From positions 1 through 5,564 of the forward strand of contig JALVWZ010000432.1 in the NCBI GenBank assembly GCA_027023115.1: a stretch of DNA of 5,564 bases. Direction: 5' to 3'. The stretch is from Thermaceae bacterium. Lineage in GTDB: Bacteria; Deinococcota; Deinococci; Deinococcales; Marinithermaceae. The position numbers and the translations under genes are program-made. Shown piece by piece: positions 1 to 5,564 of the stretch (positions within the stretch are counted from its first letter, which is position 1; the number at the start of each line of letters is the position of its first letter). The notes beneath the pieces were generated by a model, which was not told the origin of the DNA, did no database searches, and saw only the letters and a program-made list of their open reading frames with translations.

Positions 1-1274
1 CCGACCACGAACATCTGCGCCTGCGAGTTGAGGGCGTGGATGTCCACCACGTTTATTTGTGATGAACTTCCCAGCGGATCAGGGGCGTTGCTGGGCGCAT
101 CCCCCCGCACGATCTTTTCCACGCTGTGGGCGGCGGCGCGCAAGCGGCGCACGAACGCCTGCAAGGTGCCGGTGTGCTGGCGCGCGGTCCAGCGAGGGTT
201 GCCGGCGGCCTCTTCGCCTTCGGTCTCGTCGCCGAGCAGCTGCGCTTCGATATAGTCGACCAGCTGGGAAAAGCTACCGATCCGAGCCCGCCCCAGAGAG
301 TCGAACTCGGGCGCCTGGCCGGACGGCTCCCCGGCCGGCTGCCAGCCTTCCACCAGCAGGTGGGGGCCGCTCTGACCGCGCGCCAGCGCTGCCAGACGGG
401 CGGTAACGTGGTCTATCAGGAACCCGAGGTTGCTCATCGCCCCGCGGTCGCTGAACAAGAAAGGCAGGAGCCCCTGCTTGCAAAAGTCGGCCAGCGACCA
501 GTGGTAGGCGGCCACCCCCTCGCCGCGAGCGCTTTCGGGCACTATGTGGCCGCGCCCCTGGGCCAGGCGCGGCGGAGCGTAAAAAGAAACCGACGAAAAC
601 GGGCGCGCCGCGAGCCCCATGCGTTGATATTTCGCGCGGTCTTTGTCACCGAGTTTACGGTTGGGTTTGTCCAGGTAGAAGAGGTCCTGCCCCTTGACGT
701 TGAATATCAGCGTCCGGGCGCTGGGGGCGTCGGCCAAAACGCCGGCGTTGTAGAGGCTGTAAAGCAGGAAGAGGGCATAGCTGGTCTTGGCGGCCACGCC
801 GGAAATGCCGGAAACGTTGACGTGCCCGCCCTGACGACCGTCTAGGAAGGCCAAGTTGACGTAGGCCGGCTCGCCGTTTTTCATGATCCCCACCGGCAAC
901 AACTCGTCCATGCGGTCGTAGTAGAGGGCCGCCTTGAGCGAGTCGGCGCGGGCCGGATAGACCGGGCTGCCCGGGTCGGGGGGCAGGTACTCCTCGGGCT
1001 CTAGACGGGTGACGGTAACGTGGGCCACGTAGGCCAGGTTGGTAGGAATCAGGTTGCCGGCCGCCAGAAAGGTGTCGGAATCGTACTGGGCGCCCTCGAG
1101 CAGCTTGTGCACCCGGTCGACCATGCCGTAGTAGCGCACCGTGAGGCCGCCGTGGTCGGCTTCCACCCAGACCACGTCGTCGAGCCGCACCAGACCGTCT
1201 TGAATACCGATCCAGAACTCCAGCGGGGTCGCCTCGCGGCTACCGAGGACCACGCCAATAGCTTCTTGCTTCAT
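1..1274 (-). CDS. herA: HerA-type hexameric DNA translocase ATPase (DUF87/HAS-barrel), 3' end missing
   Basis: 424 complete codons are visible before the left edge cuts the gene. HerA is a FtsK/VirB4-like ring ATPase that pumps DNA and partners NurA. Residues about 5-130 look like the HAS-barrel: GVVLGSREATPLEFWIG, then short beta-like strands and VRYYGMVDRV. The ATPase core starts near 145 with the P-loop in NVSGISGVAAKTSYALFLL; Lys163 and Thr164 are in place, but the residue before Lys is Ala162 where textbook Walker A has Gly. LIFNVKGQDLFYLD (189-202) and QINVVDIHALNSQAQMFVV near the edge (Asp411) fit later core strands. The Walker B, arginine finger and C-terminal helices should lie past the edge. 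The start (ATG at 1274) has a good GGAGG and overlaps the nurA stop. The frame has no internal stop. A general DUF87 ATPase is the alternative, but the nurA neighbour favours HerA. Confidence 0.85.
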   Translation of the reverse strand, partial: MKQEAIGVVLGSREATPLEFWIGIQDGLVRLDDVVWVEADHGGLTVRYYGMVDRVHKLLEGAQYDSDTFLAAGNLIPTNLAYVAHVTVTRLEPEEYLPPDPGSPVYPARADSLKAALYYDRMDELLPVGIMKNGEPAYVNLAFLDGRQGGHVNVSGISGVAAKTSYALFLLYSLYNAGVLADAPSARTLIFNVKGQDLFYLDKPNRKLGDKDRAKYQRMGLAARPFSSVSFYAPPRLAQGRGHIVPESARGEGVAAYHWSLADFCKQGLLPFLFSDRGAMSNLGFLIDHVTARLAALARGQSGPHLLVEGWQPAGEPSGQAPEFDSLGRARIGSFSQLVDYIEAQLLGDETEGEEAAGNPRWTARQHTGTLQAFVRRLRAAAHSVEKIVRGDAPSNAPDPLGSSSQINVVDIHALNSQAQMFVV

Positions 1275-2212
1275 ACCGCCTCCCGTTCGATGTACGCCAG
1301 CAGTCGCCTGTACACTAACGCCGCGCTGCCCAGCCGCCTCCCCAGCTCGCGCTCCAGCGCCCCCACCGGCACCAGGTTCTGCGGCGCCCGCGGGTCGCGG
1401 AAGGGACGCGAGGCCAGGCGCGGAAAGACCGAGAGCGAGACCGCCGCCAGCGCCAGCGCCTCCGCCTCCCCGGCCACGCTCTCGACCCGTAGCAAAGTCG
1501 CCGCCGCCGCGTAGGGGCGCTCGGGGTCGAGCGGCAGGCGCAGATACCAGGAATAGAAGCGCCGCTCCCCGCGCTTGAAGGTAAAGACCGGCGTGCGCTC
1601 GCCGGCGCTCAGCGCGTCCAGGATGCGTGCGTCGGCCGGCGTCAGGTAGGCGCGATGGTGGCTCTTGGCGTAACCCAGGCGGCCGGAAGCCGGGCCCGGA
1701 AGCTGGTGCAGCGGCCCGTCGTGGAGGATGAGCGCGCCCGGATGACGTTCCAAAAGACCGTCGCCGACGCGCATTTCCAACACTCCGCGCCGCTCCAGCG
1801 CCCGCTGGCGCTGTTTTTGAGGATCGCCCTCGACCTCGAGGAGCTCGTAAACCAGACCGCCTTCCAGCTCCAGCCGCGGCGCCGGCCAGACCCCCGGCGG
1901 CGCCAGCAGATAACGCTTCAGTACGAAGGCGCTCGGTTCGAAATAGGCCCGTTCCGGCTCGAGGCCCACCGCCCCTACCGCCACGCTCACCAAAAGCGCC
2001 GGCGCCTCGTCGATGAAGAGGCGGGCTTCGCTGCGAAAGCGGCCGTCTACGAAAAACAACGGGCCCGGCCAGGGGCTCGCGTCGCTACGCGGCTCCCAGG
2101 GGCCGTCGGCCGCCAAAGGCTCGGCCTGCAGGTCGGCCACCGTCTGCTCCAGCGCTGGCGTCTGCTCGGGCGCGGCGTATTCGTGGCTCCAGGTATCGAG
2201 GCGCAGCTTCAC
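1271..2212 (-). CDS. nurA: NurA-family DNA end-processing nuclease
   Basis: 313 residues from the GTG at 2212. NurA is a Mn2+-dependent 5'-3' exonuclease/ssDNA endonuclease that works with the HerA translocase to process DNA ends. Motifs that fit the family: FFVDGRFR (53-60, with the catalytic-type Asp56 of motif I), LILHDGPL (161-168, second conserved Asp165), GYAKSH (180-185), LRVE (241-244), and the C-terminal FPRLASRPFRDPRAPQNLVPV block (263-283). The frame is open to a TTG at 2248, but that adds 12 residues with no ribosome binding site, and the TTG falls in the -35 box. Starting at GTG gives the plausible NurA-like opening MKLRLDTW. The TGA stop overlaps the herA ATG by 4 bases, and the herA ribosome binding site is inside this gene. 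The assignment rests on motifs plus the adjacent HerA; overall sequence conservation in this family is low. Confidence 0.85.
   Translation of the reverse strand: MKLRLDTWSHEYAAPEQTPALEQTVADLQAEPLAADGPWEPRSDASPWPGPLFFVDGRFRSEARLFIDEAPALLVSVAVGAVGLEPERAYFEPSAFVLKRYLLAPPGVWPAPRLELEGGLVYELLEVEGDPQKQRQRALERRGVLEMRVGDGLLERHPGALILHDGPLHQLPGPASGRLGYAKSHHRAYLTPADARILDALSAGERTPVFTFKRGERRFYSWYLRLPLDPERPYAAAATLLRVESVAGEAEALALAAVSLSVFPRLASRPFRDPRAPQNLVPVGALERELGRRLGSAALVYRRLLAYIEREAV
1279..1283 (-). promoter_or_regulatory. Ribosome binding site of herA
   Basis: GGAGG on the minus strand, 4 bases ahead of the ATG at 1274-1272 and within the last codons of nurA. It supports this herA start and coupling with nurA, and contrasts with nurA itself, which has no properly spaced site. 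Confidence 0.75.
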
Positions 2213-2218
2213 GGCCTC

Positions 2219-2248
2219 ATCATACCCGCAGGCCGTTTTACGCTGCAA
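2219..2248 (-). promoter_or_regulatory. Sigma-A-type promoter of nurA-herA, placed for a leaderless mRNA
   Basis: On the minus strand TTGCAG (2248-2243) serves as the -35 and TATGAT (2224-2219, five of six matches to TATAAT) as the -10, with an 18-bp spacer. The -10 ends 6 bases before the GTG at 2212-2210, so the expected transcription start falls on or next to the first base of that codon. This is the layout of leaderless genes common in Deinococcus and Thermus. The site follows the terminator of the upstream unit by about 20 bases. Confidence 0.6.
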
Positions 2249-2267
2249 TCAGATTTTGCCGGCAAGA

Positions 2268-2291
2268 TAAACCCGGAGCAAAAGCTCCGGG
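2268..2291 (-). terminator. Intrinsic terminator of the trmFO-hslVU-TPR unit
   Basis: Perfect 8-bp GC-rich stem (CCCGGAGC at 2291-2284 with GCTCCGGG at 2279-2272, minus strand) around a 4-base TTTT loop. It is followed directly by TTTA and then TCTT, a short T-run, on the minus strand only. It lies 20 bases after the TPR stop codon. On the plus strand the stem is followed by GCCGG, so termination is expected only for minus-strand transcripts. The T-run is short, so some read-through into nurA is possible. Confidence 0.8.
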
Positions 2292-2310
2292 CCGGTCCTG
2301 GCCTGCTGTT

Positions 2311-3411
2311 TTACTTGAGGTCGGCGAGCTCCTTGCGGGCGGCGTCGTGATGCGGATCCAGCTGAACGGCCTTTTGCAACTCCGACTTGGCTTGGTCCTT
2401 CTTGCCCAGTTCGATCAGGCTGCGGGCCAGCCAGTAATGGTAGTCGGCGTTTTCGGGAGCCAGCTTGACCGCCTTGCTGAAGTTGGAACGCGCCTCTTCG
2501 TGCTTTCCCTGCTCCAGTAGGGTGCGGCCCAGGTAGAAGTAGGTCTCGGGGTAGCTGAGCGGGTCGAGCTCCAAGGAGCTTTGCAGGGCTCTTATCGCCT
2601 CGTCGTACTTGCCCTCCAGGAAGTAGACCTGGCCCAGATTGAGCCAAGCGCCAGCATTGAGGGGGTCCAGCTTGGTGCCCTTCGCGAGAGCCTGTTCGGC
2701 GTTCGCAAGGTCGCCCTTTACCGCAAGCACCTTGCCGTAGAGCAGTTGCAGCTGTGCCGAGGAAGGGTCGAGGGTAACACCCTGCTTGAGCATTTCCAAA
2801 GCCTCGTCGAGCTTGCCCTCCGAGAGGTAGACCTGCGCCAGGTTGTAGCGCACGGTCGGGTCGTTGGGCTCGAGCGCGAGCGCCTTCTTGAAGGCCGCCT
2901 CTGCCTTCTTGAGATCGCCCTTGTACTGGTAGACCAAGCCGCGCTGGTTGTAGGTGGGGTAGTAGTTCGGGTCTATCCGCTGGGCGTCGTCGAGCACCAT
3001 CAGGGCTTGGTCCAGGTAGGGGGCGGCGCTCTTCTTGTCCTGGGCGTATATGAAGCGGTCGGTGTAGGCCTCCGCCAACGCCACGTAAGCGGGGGCGAAG
3101 TTGCCATCGAGGGCAATCGCCTTCTTGAGGTTCTCGATCGCCGCCGAAAACTGCAAGAGCCGCAGCTGGGTGCGCCCCAGGCCGTAGAGGGCGTAGACGT
3201 TGTTCGGCTCCTTCTCCAGCGCCCGCCTGAAGGCGATCAGCGCCGCGTCGTACTCGCCGGAGGAGTAATAGACGTCGCCCACCAGCAGGTAGGCTTTGAC
3301 GCTCGGCTCCTTCTTGGCGGCCGTTTGCGAATCGGTGTTCGAAGACTGCGCCGCTGCGACGCCCAGCGTTAGTAGCAGTGCCAAAATCCATAGCCAAGAC
3401 CGTTTTTGCAT
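2311..3411 (-). CDS. Exported tetratricopeptide (TPR) repeat protein, function unknown
   Basis: 366 residues. The N-terminus (MQKRSWLWILALLLTLGVAAAQ) has a basic start, a hydrophobic core and an Ala-rich cleavage region around residues 19-22, so it looks like a Sec signal peptide; there is no lipobox cysteine. A Ser/Thr/Lys linker follows, then about nine TPR units of 34 residues, near 37-70, 71-104, 105-149, 150-183, 184-217, 218-251, 252-285, 286-320 and 321-354, with a part-helix at the end. Most units show the W/Y-L-G-Y-A-F-A-P pattern, with the turn LDP or EPN. The third unit carries about 11 extra residues (FIYAQDKKSAA region). TPR arrays bind other proteins, and no enzyme domain is present, so a scaffold or cell-envelope assembly role is possible but is inference. 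It is the last gene of the trmFO-hslVU unit and is followed by a terminator. Its exported location does not fit an obvious job with the cytoplasmic HslUV. Confidence 0.88.
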   Translation of the reverse strand: MQKRSWLWILALLLTLGVAAAQSSNTDSQTAAKKEPSVKAYLLVGDVYYSSGEYDAALIAFRRALEKEPNNVYALYGLGRTQLRLLQFSAAIENLKKAIALDGNFAPAYVALAEAYTDRFIYAQDKKSAAPYLDQALMVLDDAQRIDPNYYPTYNQRGLVYQYKGDLKKAEAAFKKALALEPNDPTVRYNLAQVYLSEGKLDEALEMLKQGVTLDPSSAQLQLLYGKVLAVKGDLANAEQALAKGTKLDPLNAGAWLNLGQVYFLEGKYDEAIRALQSSLELDPLSYPETYFYLGRTLLEQGKHEEARSNFSKAVKLAPENADYHYWLARSLIELGKKDQAKSELQKAVQLDPHHDAARKELADLK

Positions 3412-3417
3412 ACCGTG

Positions 3418-3423
3418 CCTCCT
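3418..3423 (-). promoter_or_regulatory. Ribosome binding site of the TPR gene, overlapping the hslU stop
   Basis: AGGAGG on the minus strand, 6 bases before the ATG at 3411. Its first two bases belong to the TAG stop of hslU (3424-3422), so a ribosome ending HslU sits directly on this site. This suggests translational coupling of the TPR gene to hslU. Confidence 0.85.
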
Positions 3424-4681
3424 ATAAGATGTAGCGCGACAGGTCTTCCGACTCCAGCACCGTCGCCAGGCGCTTTTCGACGTATTCCTTGGTTATCTCG
3501 ACGCGGCCCAGTTCCACCTGGAAACTAACCTCTTCCAGCAGGTACTCCAGTACCGTCGCCAGCCGCCGCGCGCCAATGTCTTCCAGCTCGCGGTTGGCCT
3601 GGTAGGCAAAGTCGGCCACGGCGCGAATCGCTTCGTCGGCAAAGACTAGTTCGGTTCCGTCGGTCGCCAAGAGTTCTGTGTACTGCTTGATGAGCGAGTT
3701 CTCGGTGTGGCGCAGGATGCGCTCGAAGTCGTCGGCGCTTAGCTCGGAAAGCTCGACCCGAATCGGAAAACGCCCCTGCAACTCGGGGATCAGGTCGCTG
3801 GGTTTGGAAACGTTGAACGCGCCGGCGCCAATGAAGAGGACGTGCTCGGTAGAGATCGGCCCCAAGCGGGTGTTGACCACGGTTCCCTCGACGATAGGTA
3901 GCAAATCGCGCTGCACGCCCTCGCCGGAAACGTCGGGGCCGTGGGTGTTTGAAGAGCCGGCTATCTTGTCTATCTCGTCGAGAAAGACGATGCCGTCTTC
4001 CTGGGCGCGGCGCACCGCCTCCTGACTTACTTCTTCCTTGTCCACCATCCGCTCGGCTTCCTGGTTCTTGAGCACCTCGCGCGCTTCGGAAACGCGCATC
4101 CGGCGGCGCACGCTGCGCTTGGGGAGCAGGCCGGAGAGCATGTCCTGGAGGCCCTGCATCTGCCCCTCCATGCCGCCGAGCACGCCCATAAAGGGCATCT
4201 TGGGTTCCTCGGGAACGTCTATCTCGACGTATTCGTCGTCATAGAGGCCGGCCAAAACGTCCTCGCGGGGAACGTTGAGCATTTGCGCGATTTGCGAACC
4301 GGCCAGGCGGGCCGCCGTTTCGGCGACCTTCTCGGTCTTCTCGCGCATCACCAGCTGGTAGGCGGTTTCGGCCAGGTCGCGGACTATCGAGTCCACGTCG
4401 CGGCCAACATAGCCCACCTCGGTGAACTTGGTGGCCTCGATCTTGAGGAACGGAGCCCCGGAAAGCCGCGCCAAACGGCGGGCTATCTCGGTTTTGCCGA
4501 CGCCGGTGGGGCCGATCATGAGGATGTTCTTAGGGCTAACCTCGCGGCGCAGCTCGGGCGACAGCTTCTGGCGGCGGTAACGGTTGCGCAGGGCTACGGC
4601 CACCGCCTTCTTGGCGTCCTGCTGGCCGATGACGTACTTGTCCAGTTCGGCGACTATCTGGCGCGGGGTTAGCTCGGTCAT
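3422..4681 (-). CDS. hslU: HslU, AAA+ unfoldase subunit of the HslUV protease
   Basis: 419-residue Clp/Hsp100-type AAA+ ATPase that unfolds substrates and feeds them into HslV. It begins [20 protein letters not shown], the usual HslU opening. Visible motifs are Walker A GPTGVGKT (57-64, Lys63), pore loop GYVGRD (90-95), Walker B IVFLDEID (231-238, Asp235/Glu236), the GAGAFN sensor region (286-290 onward), the arginine finger in [11 protein letters not shown] (Arg304), and the sensor-2 region GARRL (370-374). The C-terminus is EDLSRYIL, the tail that docks into HslV to activate it. The inserted I domain (about 110-219) has a Met/Gly-rich stretch near 162-185. It is shorter than in E. coli: Walker A Lys falls at 63 in both, but the Walker B Glu is 236 here versus 257 there. 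The gene overlaps hslV by 4 bases (ATGA) and ends TAG 10 bases before the TPR gene. Confidence 0.97.
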   Translation of the reverse strand: MTELTPRQIVAELDKYVIGQQDAKKAVAVALRNRYRRQKLSPELRREVSPKNILMIGPTGVGKTEIARRLARLSGAPFLKIEATKFTEVGYVGRDVDSIVRDLAETAYQLVMREKTEKVAETAARLAGSQIAQMLNVPREDVLAGLYDDEYVEIDVPEEPKMPFMGVLGGMEGQMQGLQDMLSGLLPKRSVRRRMRVSEAREVLKNQEAERMVDKEEVSQEAVRRAQEDGIVFLDEIDKIAGSSNTHGPDVSGEGVQRDLLPIVEGTVVNTRLGPISTEHVLFIGAGAFNVSKPSDLIPELQGRFPIRVELSELSADDFERILRHTENSLIKQYTELLATDGTELVFADEAIRAVADFAYQANRELEDIGARRLATVLEYLLEEVSFQVELGRVEITKEYVEKRLATVLESEDLSRYIL

Positions 4682-5220
4682 TCCTGGCCTCCGCTGCTGA
4701 GCACGGTGGCGTTGCCGTTGGTGTAGAGGTCTATCTCGGCGGCTATCTTGAGGGCCTTTTCGGCTATCTCGGCGGCGCCGAGTTCGGTTTCGCGGTACAT
4801 CGCCTTGGCCGCGGCGAGGGCGTAGGGAGCGCCCGAACCAACCGCCACCAGCGGTTCGTCGGGGGCTATCACCTCGCCGGTGCCTGAAAGCAGGAGGATC
4901 TCGCTGGCGTCGGCCACCAAGAGCATCGCCTCGAGCTGGCGCAGAATGCGGTCGGTACGCCACAGTTTGACCGTTTCCACCGCGGCCCGCCGCAACGCTC
5001 CCTTGGCCAGCTCGAGCTGCTCTTCGAACTTCTCGAGCAAAGTCAGGGCGTCGGCTACCGCACCGGCGAATCCCACCAGCACCCCGCCCTCGAGCCGGCG
5101 CACCTTGACGGCGCTCTGCTTCATCACCGTCTCGCCGAAGGTAACCTGGCCGTCGCCGGCGATGGCGGTCGCGCCGTTTTTGTGAACGGCGATAATCGTG
5201 GTGCCATGCATGGGTTCCAT
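4678..5220 (-). CDS. hslV: HslV, peptidase subunit of the ATP-dependent HslUV protease
   Basis: 180-residue protein, close to the usual length of about 175-180. It is the proteolytic ring of HslUV (ClpQY), a proteasome-beta-like N-terminal threonine hydrolase in the cytoplasm. The N-terminus reads [12 protein letters not shown]: Thr7 should become the catalytic N-terminal Thr after removal of a short propeptide. Other family signatures are GDGQVTFG (22-29), KVRRL (39-43, with Lys39 as the catalytic-site lysine), GFAGAVADA (50-58), LLSGTGEVI (110-118) and [13 protein letters not shown] (128-140). I chose the ATG at 5220; an in-frame ATG at 5211 (Met4) would leave a three-residue propeptide. 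Neither has a strong Shine-Dalgarno, so the start is less certain than the identity. The TGA stop overlaps the hslU start (ATGA), which suggests coupled translation of the two subunits. AUA is frequent among its isoleucine codons. Confidence 0.96.
   Translation of the reverse strand: MEPMHGTTIIAVHKNGATAIAGDGQVTFGETVMKQSAVKVRRLEGGVLVGFAGAVADALTLLEKFEEQLELAKGALRRAAVETVKLWRTDRILRQLEAMLLVADASEILLLSGTGEVIAPDEPLVAVGSGAPYALAAAKAMYRETELGAAEIAEKALKIAAEIDLYTNGNATVLSSGGQE
4688..4692 (-). promoter_or_regulatory. Ribosome binding site of hslU
   Basis: GGAGG on the minus strand, 6 bases ahead of the ATG at 4681-4679 and inside the 3' end of hslV. It decides the hslU start: the reading frame stays open a further 94 codons upstream, but that extension overlaps hslV and does not resemble HslU. 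Confidence 0.85.
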
Positions 5221-5244
5221 CGAGTAAACCGTACCCCGGCTTGC

Positions 5245-5564
5245 TTAGGCCGGTGTGAGAGGGCCCGGCGGCAGCTTTTCGAGCCAGGCGCGGAACGCCG
5301 CGAGCCCCCGCGCGAACATCCGGCGGCGGCGCTCGCTCTTTTTCATCCGCCCCGTCAGCGAGGGGACCAGGCCCCAGTTGGCGTTCATCGGCTGGAAGTC
5401 GCGCGGGTTGGCCGCGGCCAGAAAACGCGCCAGGCCGCCGAGCATGCTCTCGGGCGGCGGCGGCTCGGGAACGCTGCGGCCGGCGGCCAGGTGTGCCGCC
5501 TGCACCCCCGCCAGCCAGCCGGTGGCCGCCGATTCCAAATAGCCCTCCACCCCCGCCAGCACCC
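5245..5564 (-). CDS. trmFO: TrmFO, folate/FAD-dependent tRNA (uracil-54-C5)-methyltransferase, C-terminal part
   Basis: Only the last 106 complete codons are in the window; the 5' part, with the FAD-binding fold, lies beyond the right edge. The visible protein contains GVEGYLESAATGWLAGVQAA followed by a DFQPMNANWGLVPSL stretch and a basic K/R-rich tail (KKSERRRR). This is the C-terminal signature I recognise for TrmFO (GidA-like, formerly Gid). The family uses methylene-tetrahydrofolate and FAD to methylate U54 of the tRNA T-loop in the cytoplasm. The gene ends with TAA at 5247-5245, 24 bases before hslV on the same strand, so the two are probably cotranscribed. TrmFO next to hslVU is also known from Firmicutes, where xerC lies between them; here xerC is absent. 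The frame is open to the edge with no sign of damage. Identity is confident, but the full length cannot be judged. Confidence 0.93.
   Translation of the reverse strand, partial: VLAGVEGYLESAATGWLAGVQAAHLAAGRSVPEPPPPESMLGGLARFLAAANPRDFQPMNANWGLVPSLTGRMKKSERRRRMFARGLAAFRAWLEKLPPGPLTPA

Noticed and set aside
126..845. Plus-strand open frame of 239 codons opposite herA.
   Set aside because: The minus-strand frame encodes a recognisable HAS-barrel/P-loop protein without stops; the plus-strand product has no domain and no ribosome binding site that stands out.
1440..1475. GCC-rich low-complexity stretch (repeated cgccagcgcc-like units).
   Set aside because: It encodes the alanine/leucine-rich helix of NurA (EALALAAV region) and reflects GC-rich codon use, not a separate repeat element.
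1..2248. A HerA-based anti-phage system (Sir2-HerA or DUF4297-HerA type).
   Set aside because: The partner gene looks like NurA, with neither Sir2 nor DUF4297 features, and the neighbours are housekeeping genes; a repair role is the simpler reading.
1655..2350. Plus-strand open frame of 231 codons opposite nurA and running across the intergenic region.
   Set aside because: It crosses the minus-strand terminator and promoter, and its product is Arg/Gln-rich and unlike any family I know.
2581..3372. Plus-strand open frame of 263 codons opposite the TPR gene.
   Set aside because: It is a Leu/Val-rich antisense shadow of a repeat protein with no support of its own.
2249..3397. Open frame of 382 codons on the minus strand, almost fully overlapping the TPR gene in another frame.
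   Set aside because: It is a by-product of GC-rich repeat coding sequence: the product is Arg/Gly/Pro-rich with no recognisable domain, while the overlapping frame is a clear signal peptide plus TPR array with a good ribosome binding site.
4682..4963. 94-codon N-terminal extension of hslU in the same frame.
   Set aside because: It overlaps hslV, is Arg-rich and unlike HslU; the ATG at 4681 has a strong GGAGG and gives the standard HslU N-terminus.
5231..5254. Small inverted repeat (CCGGC...GCCGG with an 8-base loop) between trmFO and hslV.
   Set aside because: The stem is only 5 bp and no T-run follows, so it is not a convincing terminator or regulatory hairpin.

Overview
All supported genes in this window lie on the minus strand, so the reading order is from high to low coordinates: trmFO (3' end only), hslV, hslU, a secreted TPR-repeat protein, an intrinsic terminator, a promoter, nurA, and herA (cut by the left edge). 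Coding density is very high. The longest non-coding stretch is about 100 bases (2213-2310), and it holds a terminator and a promoter back to back. No RNA genes, mobile elements, CRISPR arrays or notable repeats are visible.

The organism is probably a thermophilic member of Deinococcota (Thermus/Oceanithermus/Marinithermus type), though this is inference. The support is a bacterial nurA-herA pair, folate-dependent TrmFO, a GC-rich sequence that still uses the AUA isoleucine codon often, and a promoter placed so that the nurA mRNA would be leaderless, which is common in that phylum. No 16S or other decisive marker is present, so genus cannot be given.

Right block (5564-2311): trmFO, hslV, hslU and the TPR gene form one tight transcription unit. 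trmFO and hslV are 24 bases apart, hslV and hslU overlap by 4 bases (ATGA), and hslU and the TPR gene are 10 bases apart, with the Shine-Dalgarno of the TPR gene starting inside the hslU stop codon. HslV (peptidase) and HslU (unfoldase) form the two-part ATP-dependent HslUV protease. TrmFO makes the m5U54 (T-loop) modification in tRNA. The TPR protein has a signal peptide and so acts outside the cytoplasm. The unit ends at a clean hairpin plus T-run terminator at 2268-2291.

Left block (2248-1): a new transcription unit starts about 20 bases after the terminator. A -35/-10 pair sits just ahead of a GTG codon that I take as the true start of nurA. nurA (nuclease) and herA (hexameric translocase ATPase) overlap by 4 bases (ATGA) and should be translationally coupled. 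Their products are expected to work together in DNA end processing. The HerA ATP-binding loop departs from the textbook Walker A form. I see no new defence or mobile system here. The points most worth checking are the leaderless nurA promoter, the HerA P-loop variant and the exported TPR protein attached to the hslVU operon.
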